Shown: one piece after another, positions 6,423-14,485 of the stretch
How the letters are laid out: each line of letters opens with the position of its first letter
Position numbering within the stretch: position 1 is the first letter of the stretch
Origin: J051 sp040289295
Lineage (GTDB): Bacteria > Armatimonadota > Fimbriimonadia > Fimbriimonadales > ATM1
Direction: 5' to 3'
DNA: 34,341 nucleotides
NCBI GenBank assembly: GCA_040289295.1
Contig: PSLA01000022.1
Location: forward strand, 1-34,341
Notes under the pieces: generated by a model
What the model was told of the DNA's origin: nothing
The model's input: only the letters and a program-made list of their open reading frames with translations
The model's database searches: none
Made by a program: the position numbers and the translations under genes

Positions 6423-7234
6423 TGCGCGGCGGAGAACTGCGGCGAATGATCGAGCAGTCGGGCTTCCCATCCCCGCAGACAGCCCTCGACCAACACTTCC
6501 TGGTGAGCGAAAGGGTTCATCGGGCGATTCTTGATTCCTGCGCAAGGATCGCCGGGTTCCTTGAGATCGGCCCGGGCCCGGGCGTGCTGACCAAGTTCCT
6601 GTCCCAGATGGGAGAGGTGATAGCAATTGATATCGACGCTCGTTCCCGCGAGGCGCTGGCGCGTGTTGCGCCATCCGTAGAGTTCGTGCTCGGAGACGCT
6701 GCGCGCTTCAACCTGGCAGACCTTGCCGAACGCCTGCCGGAGCCTCGCGCCCTTGTGGGCAATCTTCCCTACTCCATTACGGGGGCGATGCTGGAGGCGG
6801 CGGTTCGCCTCGCACCGCTATTCTGCAGGGCGGTGTTGATGATGCAGCGTGAGGTTGCGGAGAGAGTCGCCGCGCCCCCCGGCGATCGTAAGCGCGGCGC
6901 CATCTCGGTCCTGTGCTCCTACTCTTACGCGATCGAGCAGGTCATGGACGCTCCTCCGTCCGCGTTTCTCCCGCCGCCGGAGGTATCTAGCAGGGTGCTG
7001 CGCTTCGAGTCTCGCGGGCGCGCCCCTTCGGCGGAGTTGGTGCACCTGGTGCGCGCCGCGTTCCGGCACCCACGTAAGACGCTCGCGAACAACTTGCGGC
7101 AGACGGGCTCCCCAGCAGATGCCGTTCAAGAGGCGCTTGTGAGCATTGGCCTCGCCTCGTCTGTCCGTCCACACCAGGTCGCGGAGGCTGAGTGGCTTGC
7201 TCTCAGCGATCGCCTCGCGGCAAGCCTCGGTTGA
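6422..7234 (+). CDS. rsmA: 16S rRNA (adenine(1518)-N6/adenine(1519)-N6)-dimethyltransferase
   Basis: 270 residues from the ATG at 6422, which overlaps the upstream stop (TAATG). The frame is open further upstream but only as a shadow of the 3D-domain gene. Motifs: QHFLVSE near residue 22, FLEIGPGPGVLT (SAM-binding motif I), VIAIDID, VLGDAARF, the catalytic NLPYSIT, and the C-terminal helical domain with FRHPRKTLANNL. It dimethylates two adjacent adenines in helix 45 of 16S rRNA during 30S assembly. The 3' end overlaps the convergent gene at 7203-7577 by 32 bases. Confidence 0.96.
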   Translation: MRGGELRRMIEQSGFPSPQTALDQHFLVSERVHRAILDSCARIAGFLEIGPGPGVLTKFLSQMGEVIAIDIDARSREALARVAPSVEFVLGDAARFNLADLAERLPEPRALVGNLPYSITGAMLEAAVRLAPLFCRAVLMMQREVAERVAAPPGDRKRGAISVLCSYSYAIEQVMDAPPSAFLPPPEVSSRVLRFESRGRAPSAELVHLVRAAFRHPRKTLANNLRQTGSPADAVQEALVSIGLASSVRPHQVAEAEWLALSDRLAASLG

Positions 7235-7577
7235 ATATCGCCTCTCCAATCCACGCGCCGGCGAGAGTGCCAGCGATCGTCAGTAGCGGCGCCCTCCACC
7301 ACGCCCAGACGCCGAACAGAGCACCCGCTACGATTACGGGCGTAAGCATGATGCAGCAGCAGCCTGCAATAACCGTGGCATGGTTCCAGCGATCTACGAA
7401 CGACTCCGGCGCAAGCAGACGCAGTAACTTGCGCCGGGTGTACTCGGAGAAGCGCTGCACGGAGCGGTGGATGCGCTCGCGGTAGTTTGGGTCGCGGCGA
7501 TGCCTGGCGTTGAAGAACGTCCAGCCGAGCGCCAGCCCAGCAGCAATGAGGAGCAGGAGCCAATCTGCTATGTTCAC
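7203..7577 (-). CDS. Membrane protein, unknown
   Basis: 124 residues starting at a GTG (7577). Three hydrophobic stretches are seen: residues 5-22 (DWLLLLIAAGLALGWTFF), about 68-93 (TVIAGCCCIMLTPVIVAGALFGVWAWW) and about 98-115 (LTIAGTLAGAWIGEAIF), separated by a basic loop (NARHRRDPNYRERIHRSVQRFSEYTRRK). The hydrophobic pattern and basic loop argue for a real inner-membrane protein. The ribosome binding site is weak. It converges on and overlaps rsmA by 32 bases. No family is recognised. Confidence 0.5.
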   Translation of the reverse strand: MNIADWLLLLIAAGLALGWTFFNARHRRDPNYRERIHRSVQRFSEYTRRKLLRLLAPESFVDRWNHATVIAGCCCIMLTPVIVAGALFGVWAWWRAPLLTIAGTLAGAWIGEAIFNRGLPRGDR

Positions 7578-7621
7578 GCCTGGTCGGGCGTTGTTACCCG
7601 AATTGAGGCGGCACGGGACGC

Positions 7622-7897
7622 CTACCCGGCGGTGAGATAGGTGAATTCGAAGGAGTCGCCCGCGGAGATGGCGCCCGGTTTGACGGTGGCGTGGTTCACA
7701 TCAACCGTCAGCGCCGAGGTCTGAATCTGCCAGGCGCTGCCTGAGACCTTCGACCACTGCAGCACGTCGCTCGTTGCCGACAGCGGGGAGGAGAGGCCGA
7801 GCTTATCCGTCGTGCCGACTTTGATGTCTGGCTCTGCCCCTGCTCGGCGGCGGGGACGATGATCTTGGTTACAGTCTTGAACTGCTTCTTGCCTTCG
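7622..7897 (-). pseudogene. Frameshifted 3' fragment of an unknown gene
   Basis: Two reading frames together give coherent sequence. One reads KKQFKTVTKIIVPAAEQG (about 7843-7896). It continues, after a shift of frame near 7843, as EPDIKVGTTDKLGLSSPL...TVDVNHATVKPGAISAGDSFEFTYLTAG to the stop at 7622. The C-terminal part looks like a beta-rich coat, tail or surface protein domain, but I cannot name it. The 5' side is cut off directly at a family A repeat (7901-7926). No start codon or ribosome binding site is present, so it is most likely a dead remnant. Confidence 0.5.
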
Positions 7898-7900
7898 GCG

Positions 7901-7926
7901 AGGGAGGGCGAGCGTCCCCGCGAGCC
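7901..7926 (+). repeat. Family A short repeat
   Basis: AGGGAGGGCGAGCGT then CCCCGCGAGCC, one base longer than the consensus. It abuts the 5' end of the decayed gene fragment at 7622-7897. Confidence 0.75.
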
Positions 7927-7981
7927 TGCTGCCGCTTGGGATCGGTCGTGAATCGAAAGGATGAGTTGCTGCCCTCACCCC

Positions 7982-8034
7982 CCTCACCCCAGCCCCTCTC
8001 CCATCGGGAGAAGGGCTGGGGCTGGGGCTGAGGG
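7982..8034. repeat. Family B palindromic repeat
   Basis: CCTCACCCCAGCCCCTCTCCC, ATC, then GGGAGAAGGGCTGGGG with an additional CTGGGG and CTGAGGG: a long imperfect palindrome that can form a strong hairpin. It lies between the decayed fragment and smpB, downstream of smpB on the minus strand, where it might also stop transcription, although it lacks a T tract. Confidence 0.8.
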
Positions 8035-8079
8035 CGGGACGCCCAGGCTAGAGTGCGGGCGGCGTCCGTGGTAGTTCCA

Positions 8080-8535
8080 TTAGTCGAGTGAGTCCCGCCT
8101 CAGGTCTCGCTCTTTGATCTTCTCGCGCTTGTCGTACGTCTTCCGCCCCTTGCCAATCGACACTTCCACTTTGATGCTTCCGTTTCGGTAATAGATCTTC
8201 GTGGGAACGAGGGTCAGGCCGCGCTCTTCTGAACGGCGCCGAAGCAGAGAGATCTCATGCTTGTGCATCAGCAGCTTGCGGCGGCGCCGACGATCGGGCG
8301 CGAACGCTCGCGCCTGCTCATACGGGGCGATGTCGAGGTCGTTCAGAAACAGCTCGCCGCCCTCGACGCTGCACCAGGCGCCGGTCATATTGACTTTGCC
8401 TTGAAGGACGCTCTTGACCTCCGCGCCCACCAAGACGATGCCAGCCTCGTAGGAATCGAGGATGTCGTAGTCGTGCCTGGCTCTTCGATTGACGATCGAG
8501 AGCGACTTCGGCGCGGCGTCGGGCTTCTTTGACAC
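8080..8535 (-). CDS. smpB: SsrA-binding protein SmpB
   Basis: 151 residues from a GTG at 8535. Motifs: IVNRRARHDYDILDSYEAGIVLVGAEVKSV (in pieces), GKVNMTGAWCSVEGGELFLNDLDIAPYEQA, KLLMHKHEI, GLTLVPTKIYYRNGSIKVEVSIGKGRKTYDKRE and the basic tail KIKERDLRRD. It binds tmRNA and brings it to stalled ribosomes for trans-translation. No ssrA gene was seen nearby. It is divergent from the FKBP lipoprotein gene with 40 bases between. Confidence 0.97.
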   Translation of the reverse strand: MSKKPDAAPKSLSIVNRRARHDYDILDSYEAGIVLVGAEVKSVLQGKVNMTGAWCSVEGGELFLNDLDIAPYEQARAFAPDRRRRRKLLMHKHEISLLRRRSEERGLTLVPTKIYYRNGSIKVEVSIGKGRKTYDKREKIKERDLRRDSLD

Positions 8536-8575
8536 GTGAGCCAGAAGATACCCTTCGGGTAGGCTCTCCGCTTAG

Positions 8576-9124
8576 ATGAAGCGTGCCTTGCTCCTCTCTG
8601 CCTGTCTCGGCTGGGCTATCGCGACAATCGGTTGCCAGCGGCAGCCCAGCTTGGAGGCAGAGGTGAAGCGAATCCTTAACAAGATCGAAGAACGAACGAC
8701 GCGGTTTAACGTGTCCAATTACAAGCCCGAACTCCCGGAGCCGGGCCCGGCAACACCCGACTTCGAAAAGGCGCTCGAGCTCTCGCGCGGCGTCAAGGAG
8801 CTAAGGGTTGAAGTGACGCAAAAGGGGGCCGGACCCAAGGTTGAGCCCGGTCTGATGATCAACCTTGCGTACGTGGGCCGATTGATGGACGGCTACGTAT
8901 TCGAAAGCACCTACACGCAGGGTGGGGACTTCCTATACTTCCGCTACGAGCCAGGGCAGGTAATCGAGGGTCTGTACAAGGGCTTGGCCGGCATCCGGGT
9001 CGGGGAGAAGAGGGTCATCACCATACCTTCAAAGTTGGCGTATGGAGAGAAGGGTGCGCCGCCCAAGGTGCCGCCGAACATGGCATTGCGCTTCGAGGTC
9101 TACTGCCTCTGGGTGGGAAAGTAG
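8576..9124 (+). CDS. FKBP-type peptidyl-prolyl isomerase lipoprotein
   Basis: 182 residues. Residues 1-20 are a lipoprotein signal (hydrophobic stretch ending ATIGC, lipidated Cys20). Residues 70-182 are one FKBP domain: GLMINLAYVGRLMDGYVFEST, PGQVIEGLYKGLAGIRVGEKRVITIPSKLAYGEKGAP and PPNMALRFEVYCL (given in pieces of the usual FKBP order). It should catalyse proline cis-trans isomerisation in the periplasm or at the outer membrane. It is followed nine bases later by livF, with which it may share a transcript although the functions are unrelated. Confidence 0.9.
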   Translation: MKRALLLSACLGWAIATIGCQRQPSLEAEVKRILNKIEERTTRFNVSNYKPELPEPGPATPDFEKALELSRGVKELRVEVTQKGAGPKVEPGLMINLAYVGRLMDGYVFESTYTQGGDFLYFRYEPGQVIEGLYKGLAGIRVGEKRVITIPSKLAYGEKGAPPKVPPNMALRFEVYCLWVGK

Positions 9125-9133
9125 CGACGAGAG

Positions 9134-9838
9134 ATGCATCTGCAAATCGAAAACCTGCACGTCTACTACGGCGCCATTCACGCGCTCAAGGGCATTGACG
9201 CCGAGGTGCGCCCAGGCGAGATCGTGTCCATCATCGGCAGCAACGGCGCGGGCAAGAGCACGCTTTTGCGCACCATTAGCGGCCTCATACGAGCGCGTGA
9301 CGGCCGCGTAGTCGCAAACGGCGAAGTGATTACGAACTTGCCCCCGCACGTTATCGTCGAGCGCGGAATCGTGCACTGTCCTGAAGGCAGACGCATCTTC
9401 ACCAACTTGGGCGTCGTCGAAAACCTTCGGCTTGGCGCGTATTGTCGAAAGGATGGTGCGGTGGCGCAAGACATGGAGTCCGTGCTTACTATATTCCCAC
9501 GCCTTCGGGAGAGACTTAACCAGAACGCGGGCACGTTGAGTGGCGGTGAGCAGCAAATGCTTGCGATAGGACGTGCGCTAATGGCGAAGCCGAAGGTGCT
9601 CTTGCTAGACGAGCCAAGCCTTGGGCTTGCGCCGAACCTCGTAGCGGAGATCTTCAACATCATTCAGCGCATCAACGCCGAGGGAACGACGGTACTACTG
9701 GTCGAGCAGAACGCGCACCGCGCTCTCGACATCGCGACGCGAGCCTACGTACTGGAAACAGGCCGAATCGTTCTGCAAGATACAGGTAAGGCCCTCCTGG
9801 ACAACCCGAAGGTGCGAGAGGCGTACTTGGGAGGATAG
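9134..9838 (+). CDS. livF: Branched-chain amino acid-type ABC transporter ATP-binding protein (LivF-like)
   Basis: 234 residues. Walker A GSNGAGKST (35-43), signature LSGGEQQM, Walker B VLLLDEPSLGLAPN and the H-loop region are intact. GIVHCPEGRRIFTNLGVVENLRLGAY and the short C-terminus ending KVREAYLGG are typical of LivF. LivF normally works with LivG, two permeases (LivH, LivM) and a binding protein, none of which is in this window, so it is an orphan here. The substrate is assumed from family membership; urea- or amide-type transporters use similar subunits. Confidence 0.9.
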   Translation: MHLQIENLHVYYGAIHALKGIDAEVRPGEIVSIIGSNGAGKSTLLRTISGLIRARDGRVVANGEVITNLPPHVIVERGIVHCPEGRRIFTNLGVVENLRLGAYCRKDGAVAQDMESVLTIFPRLRERLNQNAGTLSGGEQQMLAIGRALMAKPKVLLLDEPSLGLAPNLVAEIFNIIQRINAEGTTVLLVEQNAHRALDIATRAYVLETGRIVLQDTGKALLDNPKVREAYLGG

Positions 9839-9841
9839 GCG

Positions 9842-10303
9842 GTGGGCCGCGTGGTGGTCGAGCCGATGAAGCCCGAGCATGTTGACGCAGTGCATGCGAT
9901 CGAACAGAAGACCAACTCGATTCCCTGGAGCGAACACACCTTCCGTGGGGAACTGGCCAACCGCGACGCGCACTACTTCGTCATACGCGCCGGCGGCGTC
10001 ATCGTCGGCTTCGCAGGCTACTGGAAGGTGATTGACGAAGCTCACATTACGACCGTGGCCGTGGAACCCGACCGACAGGGCGCTGGGCTGGGGCGAAAGC
10101 TGATGGAGTGCCTACTTGATCACGCGCGCGACCAGGGGATGACTTGCGCAACCCTCGAAGTAAGAGCTCGAAACCAACGCGCCATAGCCCTCTATGAGAA
10201 TCTCGGATTCGTCGCCTGCGGAGTCCGAAAGCGCTACTACGCGGATACGAATGAGGATGCCATCGTCATGTGGCTGCACGACCTTCGCGGAGGTGCGAGT
10301 TAG
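9842..10303 (+). CDS. rimI: [Ribosomal protein bS18]-alanine N-acetyltransferase
   Basis: 153 residues from a GTG at 9842, three bases after livF. GNAT fold: VEPMKPEHVDAVHAIEQ, IPWSEHTFRGEL, ITTVAVEPDRQGAGLGRKLMECLLDHA (acetyl-CoA loop RQGAGLG) and the RimI-typical LEVRARNQRAIALYENLGFVACGVRKRYY. Neighbouring tsaD, which starts in its stop codon (TAGTG), fits the common rimI-tsaD pairing. Confidence 0.92.
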   Translation: MGRVVVEPMKPEHVDAVHAIEQKTNSIPWSEHTFRGELANRDAHYFVIRAGGVIVGFAGYWKVIDEAHITTVAVEPDRQGAGLGRKLMECLLDHARDQGMTCATLEVRARNQRAIALYENLGFVACGVRKRYYADTNEDAIVMWLHDLRGGAS

Positions 10304-11310
10304 TGGATTCCTTCGGGGATCCCGTGCTGGGCATCGAAACGAGTTGCGATGAGACCTCCGTTGCAGTTCTTAGCGGCCGGGAGGTGCTCTCAAATGTCGT
10401 CAGTTCTCAAGCGCAGCTTCACAAGCGCTGGGGCGGAATCGTCCCCGAGGCTGCAGCCCGCAAGCACACCGAGGCGTTCCTTCCGGTCTTGGAGCAAGCT
10501 CTTGACGAGGCGGGCGTTACCCTCCGCGACATCGGCGGGGTCGGCGTGACGAACCGACCGGGGCTCATAGGCGCTCTGTCGGTGGGCGTGAGCGCGGCCA
10601 AGGCGCTCGCGTTCGCGAGGAACTTGCCCTTCGTGGGGGTGCATCACCTCGAGGCGCACGTTCTGTCGCCCCTCCTCGAAGAGGATGTGCCGTTCCCTCA
10701 TGTGTGCCTTCTTGTGTCAGGGGGGCACACTGAGCTGTTCTTCGTACGGTCGCCCGGCACATACGATTACCTGGGAGGCACGCTGGACGACGCCGCGGGC
10801 GAGGCGTTCGACAAGAGCGCACGGGCGCTCGGCCTGGGCTACCCCGGCGGACCCGCAATCCAGAAATTAGCGGAGCGTGGCGACCCGGATCGGTACCCCC
10901 TTCCCCGCGGCCTTGACGACCCAACAATGAACTTCAGTTTCTCCGGATTGAAGACGGCCGTGCTGCGCCTTGCGCAAGCTGAGGGCGAGCGGCTCGACGC
11001 CGCCTCGGCGGCGGCTTCGTTCCAGGCAGTGGTGGCGGGCGTGCTTACCGACCGCGCACTGTACGCTTGCTCGGTGGTCGGCGTGCGCCACCTAACGATT
11101 GTTGGCGGGGTGGCCGCAAACCGGGCTTTGCGCGAGCGCCTGTTCCTGAAGGCGGAGGAGGAAGGCGTCTCGGTGCACGTGCCGTCCCTGCAACTCTGTA
11201 CGGACAACGGCGCGATGATCGCCCATGTAGCGTCGTGGCGCCTTGCTCAAGGCGAGCGCGCGGGGTATGAACTGGAGACGCTTGCGGTAGACTCACTGGG
11301 AAGGAGGTAG
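10303..11310 (+). CDS. tsaD: tRNA N6-adenosine threonylcarbamoyltransferase TsaD
   Basis: 335 residues from a GTG at 10303 that overlaps the rimI stop by one base. Motifs: VLGIETSCDETSVAV, GGIVPEAAARKH, the metal-binding HHLEAH (114-119, His115 and His119), LLVSGGHTEL, GEAFDKSARALGLGYPGG, FSFSGLKTA and IVGGVAANRALRE. It transfers the threonylcarbamoyl group to A37 of tRNAs that read ANN codons, working with TsaB, TsaE and TsaC, which are not in the window. Confidence 0.97.
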   Translation: MDSFGDPVLGIETSCDETSVAVLSGREVLSNVVSSQAQLHKRWGGIVPEAAARKHTEAFLPVLEQALDEAGVTLRDIGGVGVTNRPGLIGALSVGVSAAKALAFARNLPFVGVHHLEAHVLSPLLEEDVPFPHVCLLVSGGHTELFFVRSPGTYDYLGGTLDDAAGEAFDKSARALGLGYPGGPAIQKLAERGDPDRYPLPRGLDDPTMNFSFSGLKTAVLRLAQAEGERLDAASAAASFQAVVAGVLTDRALYACSVVGVRHLTIVGGVAANRALRERLFLKAEEEGVSVHVPSLQLCTDNGAMIAHVASWRLAQGERAGYELETLAVDSLGRR

Positions 11311-11321
11311 CACCCGAGGGC

Positions 11322-11888
11322 ATGGAGAAACAGAAACAGAAACAGGAAAGAACGGGCACAACGGCTGGAGCCTCATCCCAGCCGGCGCAGGACGGGGCCG
11401 TTCGGTTGCGCATCTACGCGTGGTGGGTGGGCATCGCGGCGGTCATCTTCGTATTGATCTTTCAAGCCTGGCAGATTCGGTCGCTACAGGCGGAGAAACG
11501 GGAAATTCGCCAGGCTGCGGCCGAGGAGCTCGCGCGCACCCGGGACGAGCTTGCTAAGGCTCGCTTGGTCGCCGCTGCCGAGGCGTTCGCCAGCGGTATT
11601 GAGCCGCTGATGTTCCTCCGCAACCGTGGTGGTGAGATAACTGACGAGACCATACGTCAGGTTGTGAACAATCTCGGCCAGAAGGAAGGTTTCTCGCGCG
11701 TGGTGGTTCTGGACTCTGCGGGCATGATCGTCGCGACGACGGATACGACTCTGCGACTTGGCTCACGCTATGCAACGTACAAAGGGCCCGGTGGCAGCGA
11801 AGCAAAAAATGACGAGGGCAAGTGGGAAGTGCAGCGACCGATTTCTTCAGCTGGCAACCTTGGGAGCGTCGTGCTGGTTGACCGCTGA
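11322..11888 (+). CDS. Membrane-anchored protein with coiled coil and sensor-like domain, unknown
   Basis: 188 residues. A polar N-terminus (MEKQKQKQERT) is followed by a membrane helix at about 32-48 (YAWWVGIAAVIFVLIFQAW). Next come a coiled coil at about 49-85 (LQAEKREIRQAAAEELARTRDELAKARL) and a C-terminal domain with SRVVVLDSAGMIVATTDTTLRLGSRY, which resembles the extracellular sensory (Cache/PAS-like) fold of signalling proteins. There is no output domain. Its start follows tsaD by eleven bases; the gene ends ten bases from the convergent rimK-like gene. Function unknown. Confidence 0.7.
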   Translation: MEKQKQKQERTGTTAGASSQPAQDGAVRLRIYAWWVGIAAVIFVLIFQAWQIRSLQAEKREIRQAAAEELARTRDELAKARLVAAAEAFASGIEPLMFLRNRGGEITDETIRQVVNNLGQKEGFSRVVVLDSAGMIVATTDTTLRLGSRYATYKGPGGSEAKNDEGKWEVQRPISSAGNLGSVVLVDR

Positions 11889-11898
11889 AGACCCCCAC

Positions 11899-13071
11899 CT
11901 AACGCTTCTTTTTTGTGACGCGGCGCCTTGTGCGCTTGCGCGGCGGGATGAGCGCCTTGAGACTGATCTGCTTGCCGAAGCAGACGAGGCGGTCGCCAAC
12001 CAAGATTTCCCTCCACCCGCGTGGGTTCGGGATTGCCAAGTCGCCGCGCAAGATGCTCAGGACGCTGATGTCGCGATCGCGGAGCCTCGTGTCCGCAAGA
12101 GTCTTCCCTGCCAACTCGGACCCCTTCGGCACCGGCACTTCAGCAATCGTGTACCCCTTTCCGATGGAGAGGCGCTGCCGATAGTCCTCAACTGGAAACA
12201 TGATCTGCTCCTCGATGAACGCGATGATCTCCGAGGCGATATCAAGCCCGGTGGCGGTTTCGATGCCTTCCAGCCCTGGAGACGAGTTCACTTCCATCAC
12301 CTGCGGTCCGGTGGAGGACTCGAGCATATCAACACCAGCGATCGAGAGACCGAGGATGTTCGCCGCATGGATTGCGGTTCGCTGGTACGTCTCATCGAGC
12401 TCGACAGGCTCGGTTTGCCCTCCTCGGTGCACATTACTCCTGAATTCCTGGCCCTGTGCCGTCCTACGCATGGCGGCGACGACGCGGTCGCCGACCACGA
12501 ACGCCCGAATATCCTTCCCCTTGCTCTCGGAGACGAACTTTTGGATGAGTACGTTTTGCTTCGTGCTTTGAAGTGTTTCGATGATCGCTTCAGCGACTTT
12601 TTGCGTCTCGGCAAGGATGACGCCTGTCCCTTGCGTCCCCTCCAGGAGTTTGATGACGACCGGCGCGCCGCCCACACGCTCAATCGCGGGAAGGACGTCG
12701 TACCGGTCGCGAACGAACGCCGTGTCGGGAATGCCCAACGAGTGCCGACTCAGGATCTGCATAGTTCGCAATTTGTCCCGCGAGACGGTAATCGCCTGCG
12801 ACGTTGCGGACACGAACACGCCCATCTGCTCGAACTGCCTGACGACAGCCGTGCCGAAGAAGGTAACGCTCGCACCGACTCGTGGGATGATGGCGTCGTA
12901 GTGCGATACGCGCCTCCCCTTGTAGAAAAGGTCAGGCTCGTGGTCCTGGATGGAAATGGCAAAGCGCATCGTATCGAGCACCCTAACCTTGTGGCCGCGC
13001 GCCTTCGCCACTTCGACGAGGCGTTTTGTGCTGTAGCTCCTCGGAGCACGCGAAAGGATGCCGATCTTCAT
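11899..13071 (-). CDS. rimK: RimK-type ATP-grasp ligase with C-terminal TrkA-C-like domain
   Basis: 390 residues from the ATG at 13071 (MKIGILSRAP). Residues 1-300 are a complete RimK: YDAIIPRVGAS, VSRDKLRTMQIL, VVIKLLEGTQGTGVIL (ATP-grasp glycine loop), VLIQKFV, DIRAFVVGDRVVAAMRR, FRSNVHRGG and the metal-binding VMEVNSSPGLEGIE. E. coli RimK is about 300 residues and adds glutamates to ribosomal protein bS6. Here residues 306-375 add YTIAEVPVPKGSELAGKTLADTRLR...VLVGDRL-type sequence like the TrkA-C/RCK-C ligand domain, followed by a very basic tail (RKRTRRRVTKKKR). The true substrate is therefore less certain than for short RimK. The neighbour at 13116 is divergent with only 44 bases between. 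Confidence 0.88.
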   Translation of the reverse strand: MKIGILSRAPRSYSTKRLVEVAKARGHKVRVLDTMRFAISIQDHEPDLFYKGRRVSHYDAIIPRVGASVTFFGTAVVRQFEQMGVFVSATSQAITVSRDKLRTMQILSRHSLGIPDTAFVRDRYDVLPAIERVGGAPVVIKLLEGTQGTGVILAETQKVAEAIIETLQSTKQNVLIQKFVSESKGKDIRAFVVGDRVVAAMRRTAQGQEFRSNVHRGGQTEPVELDETYQRTAIHAANILGLSIAGVDMLESSTGPQVMEVNSSPGLEGIETATGLDIASEIIAFIEEQIMFPVEDYRQRLSIGKGYTIAEVPVPKGSELAGKTLADTRLRDRDISVLSILRGDLAIPNPRGWREILVGDRLVCFGKQISLKALIPPRKRTRRRVTKKKR

Positions 13072-13115
13072 CACTCGTACTGTACCTGCGAGGCGGCCTT
13101 GAGAGGTGCAGCGTA

Positions 13116-14426
13116 GTGCCGATCTGGCTCGGTTTGCTGCTGGCTCTGGTTTTCGTTTTGCTGAACGGCTTCTTCGTGGCATCCGAGTTCGCAGTGGTCA
13201 AATGTCGGGCGACACGGATGGAGGAATTGGCTGGTGGCGGCTCACGTACCGCTGGACTCGTGCTGCGGATACTGGAACGCCTCGATGAGTATCTTAGCGC
13301 CTGCCAACTGGGCATCACGCTGGCGAGCATCGCACTCGGGTGGATTGGAGAACCCGTAGTGGCGGCGCTGCTTGAGCCTTTGTTCGAGGCGGCGGGGGTA
13401 AACGAAGGCTATCGGGCCGGCATCTCTTTCGGCGTCGGCTACACGCTCATCTCGGCAGCCCACATCGTCGCTGGCGAGATGGCGCCGAAGTCACTTGCCA
13501 TTCAGCGGGCAGAGCGCATCTCGCTCTATGTTGCTTACCCCCTTCACTGGTTCTACGTAGCGTTCAAACCGGCGATTTGGGCGCTGAACGAAGCGGCGTG
13601 GATTCTACTGCGCATCTCCGGTCTGAAGCGAACCGGTGAGGCGGAGCACACCCTGACACAAGCAGAGTTGCAAACGCTTCTGACGCGAACCGGGTCGGGA
13701 GGCGGTCCATCAGCGATTGCGGCGGACATCGCTCGACACTCGTTGGAGTTCGCCGCGCGCACAGCGGGAGACGTCCTCATTCCGCGCGTTGACATGGTGT
13801 ATCTCGACGTCAACGAGCCGCTCGAGGCTATCATTAGCCGGGCCGAGTCGTTCCCCTTCTCGCGCTACCCCCTTTGCGACGGCAGCCCGGACACCGTCCT
13901 CGGCATAGTGCACGTCAAGGACCTTTTTCGCTTATCTCGCAGTGGAGGCGACGTACGTTCCATCGTGCGAGCAGTGCCCACCGTGCCGGAATCTAAACCC
14001 CTCGCTGAGTTATTGCGGGAGTTTCAGCGACTCCGCGTCCACATGGCCGTTGTGGTTGATGAGTACGGCGGAGTTGAGGGCATCGTGACCTTGGAGGACG
14101 TGTTAGAGGAAATTGTGGGCGAGATTGCCGATGAGTATGATATCGAAGAGACGGAGATCCTTCACATCGGAGCAGACACGTGGGTCGTTTCCCCGCGAAC
14201 AAGGCTTGAAGACCTCAACGAGCAGCTTGGAACCAACCTCGAAAGCCAAACGTGCGAAACGATAGGCGGATGGGTATTCGACCGATTAGGCCGCCCGCCA
14301 AGGCCCAGGGACATGGTGCAGCACGACGAGTGGCAGATTGTCGTAGATAAGATGGAAGGAAGACGCATACGGCAGGTGAGGATTCGGCGTTTACGCCGAC
14401 CACAGCCCGGAGTCGAAGCCCACTAA
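13116..14426 (+). CDS. CNNM/CorC (hemolysin)-family transporter with CBS pair
   Basis: 436 residues from a GTG at 13116, with GAGAGG upstream. Residues 1-190 are a DUF21/CNNM membrane domain (LGLLLALVFVLLNGFFVASEFAVVKCRATR, GITLASIALGWIGEP, HIVAGEMAPKSLAIQ). A CBS pair follows at about 215-335 (DVLIPRVDMVYLD, VLGIVHVKDLF, MAVVVDEYGGVEGIVTLEDVLEEIVGEI). A CorC_HlyC domain at about 350-425 ends the protein. Members are implicated in magnesium or divalent-cation export; the hemolysin name is historical. Confidence 0.92.
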   Translation: MPIWLGLLLALVFVLLNGFFVASEFAVVKCRATRMEELAGGGSRTAGLVLRILERLDEYLSACQLGITLASIALGWIGEPVVAALLEPLFEAAGVNEGYRAGISFGVGYTLISAAHIVAGEMAPKSLAIQRAERISLYVAYPLHWFYVAFKPAIWALNEAAWILLRISGLKRTGEAEHTLTQAELQTLLTRTGSGGGPSAIAADIARHSLEFAARTAGDVLIPRVDMVYLDVNEPLEAIISRAESFPFSRYPLCDGSPDTVLGIVHVKDLFRLSRSGGDVRSIVRAVPTVPESKPLAELLREFQRLRVHMAVVVDEYGGVEGIVTLEDVLEEIVGEIADEYDIEETEILHIGADTWVVSPRTRLEDLNEQLGTNLESQTCETIGGWVFDRLGRPPRPRDMVQHDEWQIVVDKMEGRRIRQVRIRRLRRPQPGVEAH

Positions 14427-14485
14427 CCTGCCTCGAAGACCGCGCAACGGTCGTTTGGCAACCAAATCAAAGGAACAGAATCGCG

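Noticed and set aside
11758..13116. Long open frame (452 codons) on the plus strand opposite rimK
   Set aside because: It is the mirror of a well-conserved RimK frame, has no family motifs and no ribosome binding site; high GC makes such antisense frames common.
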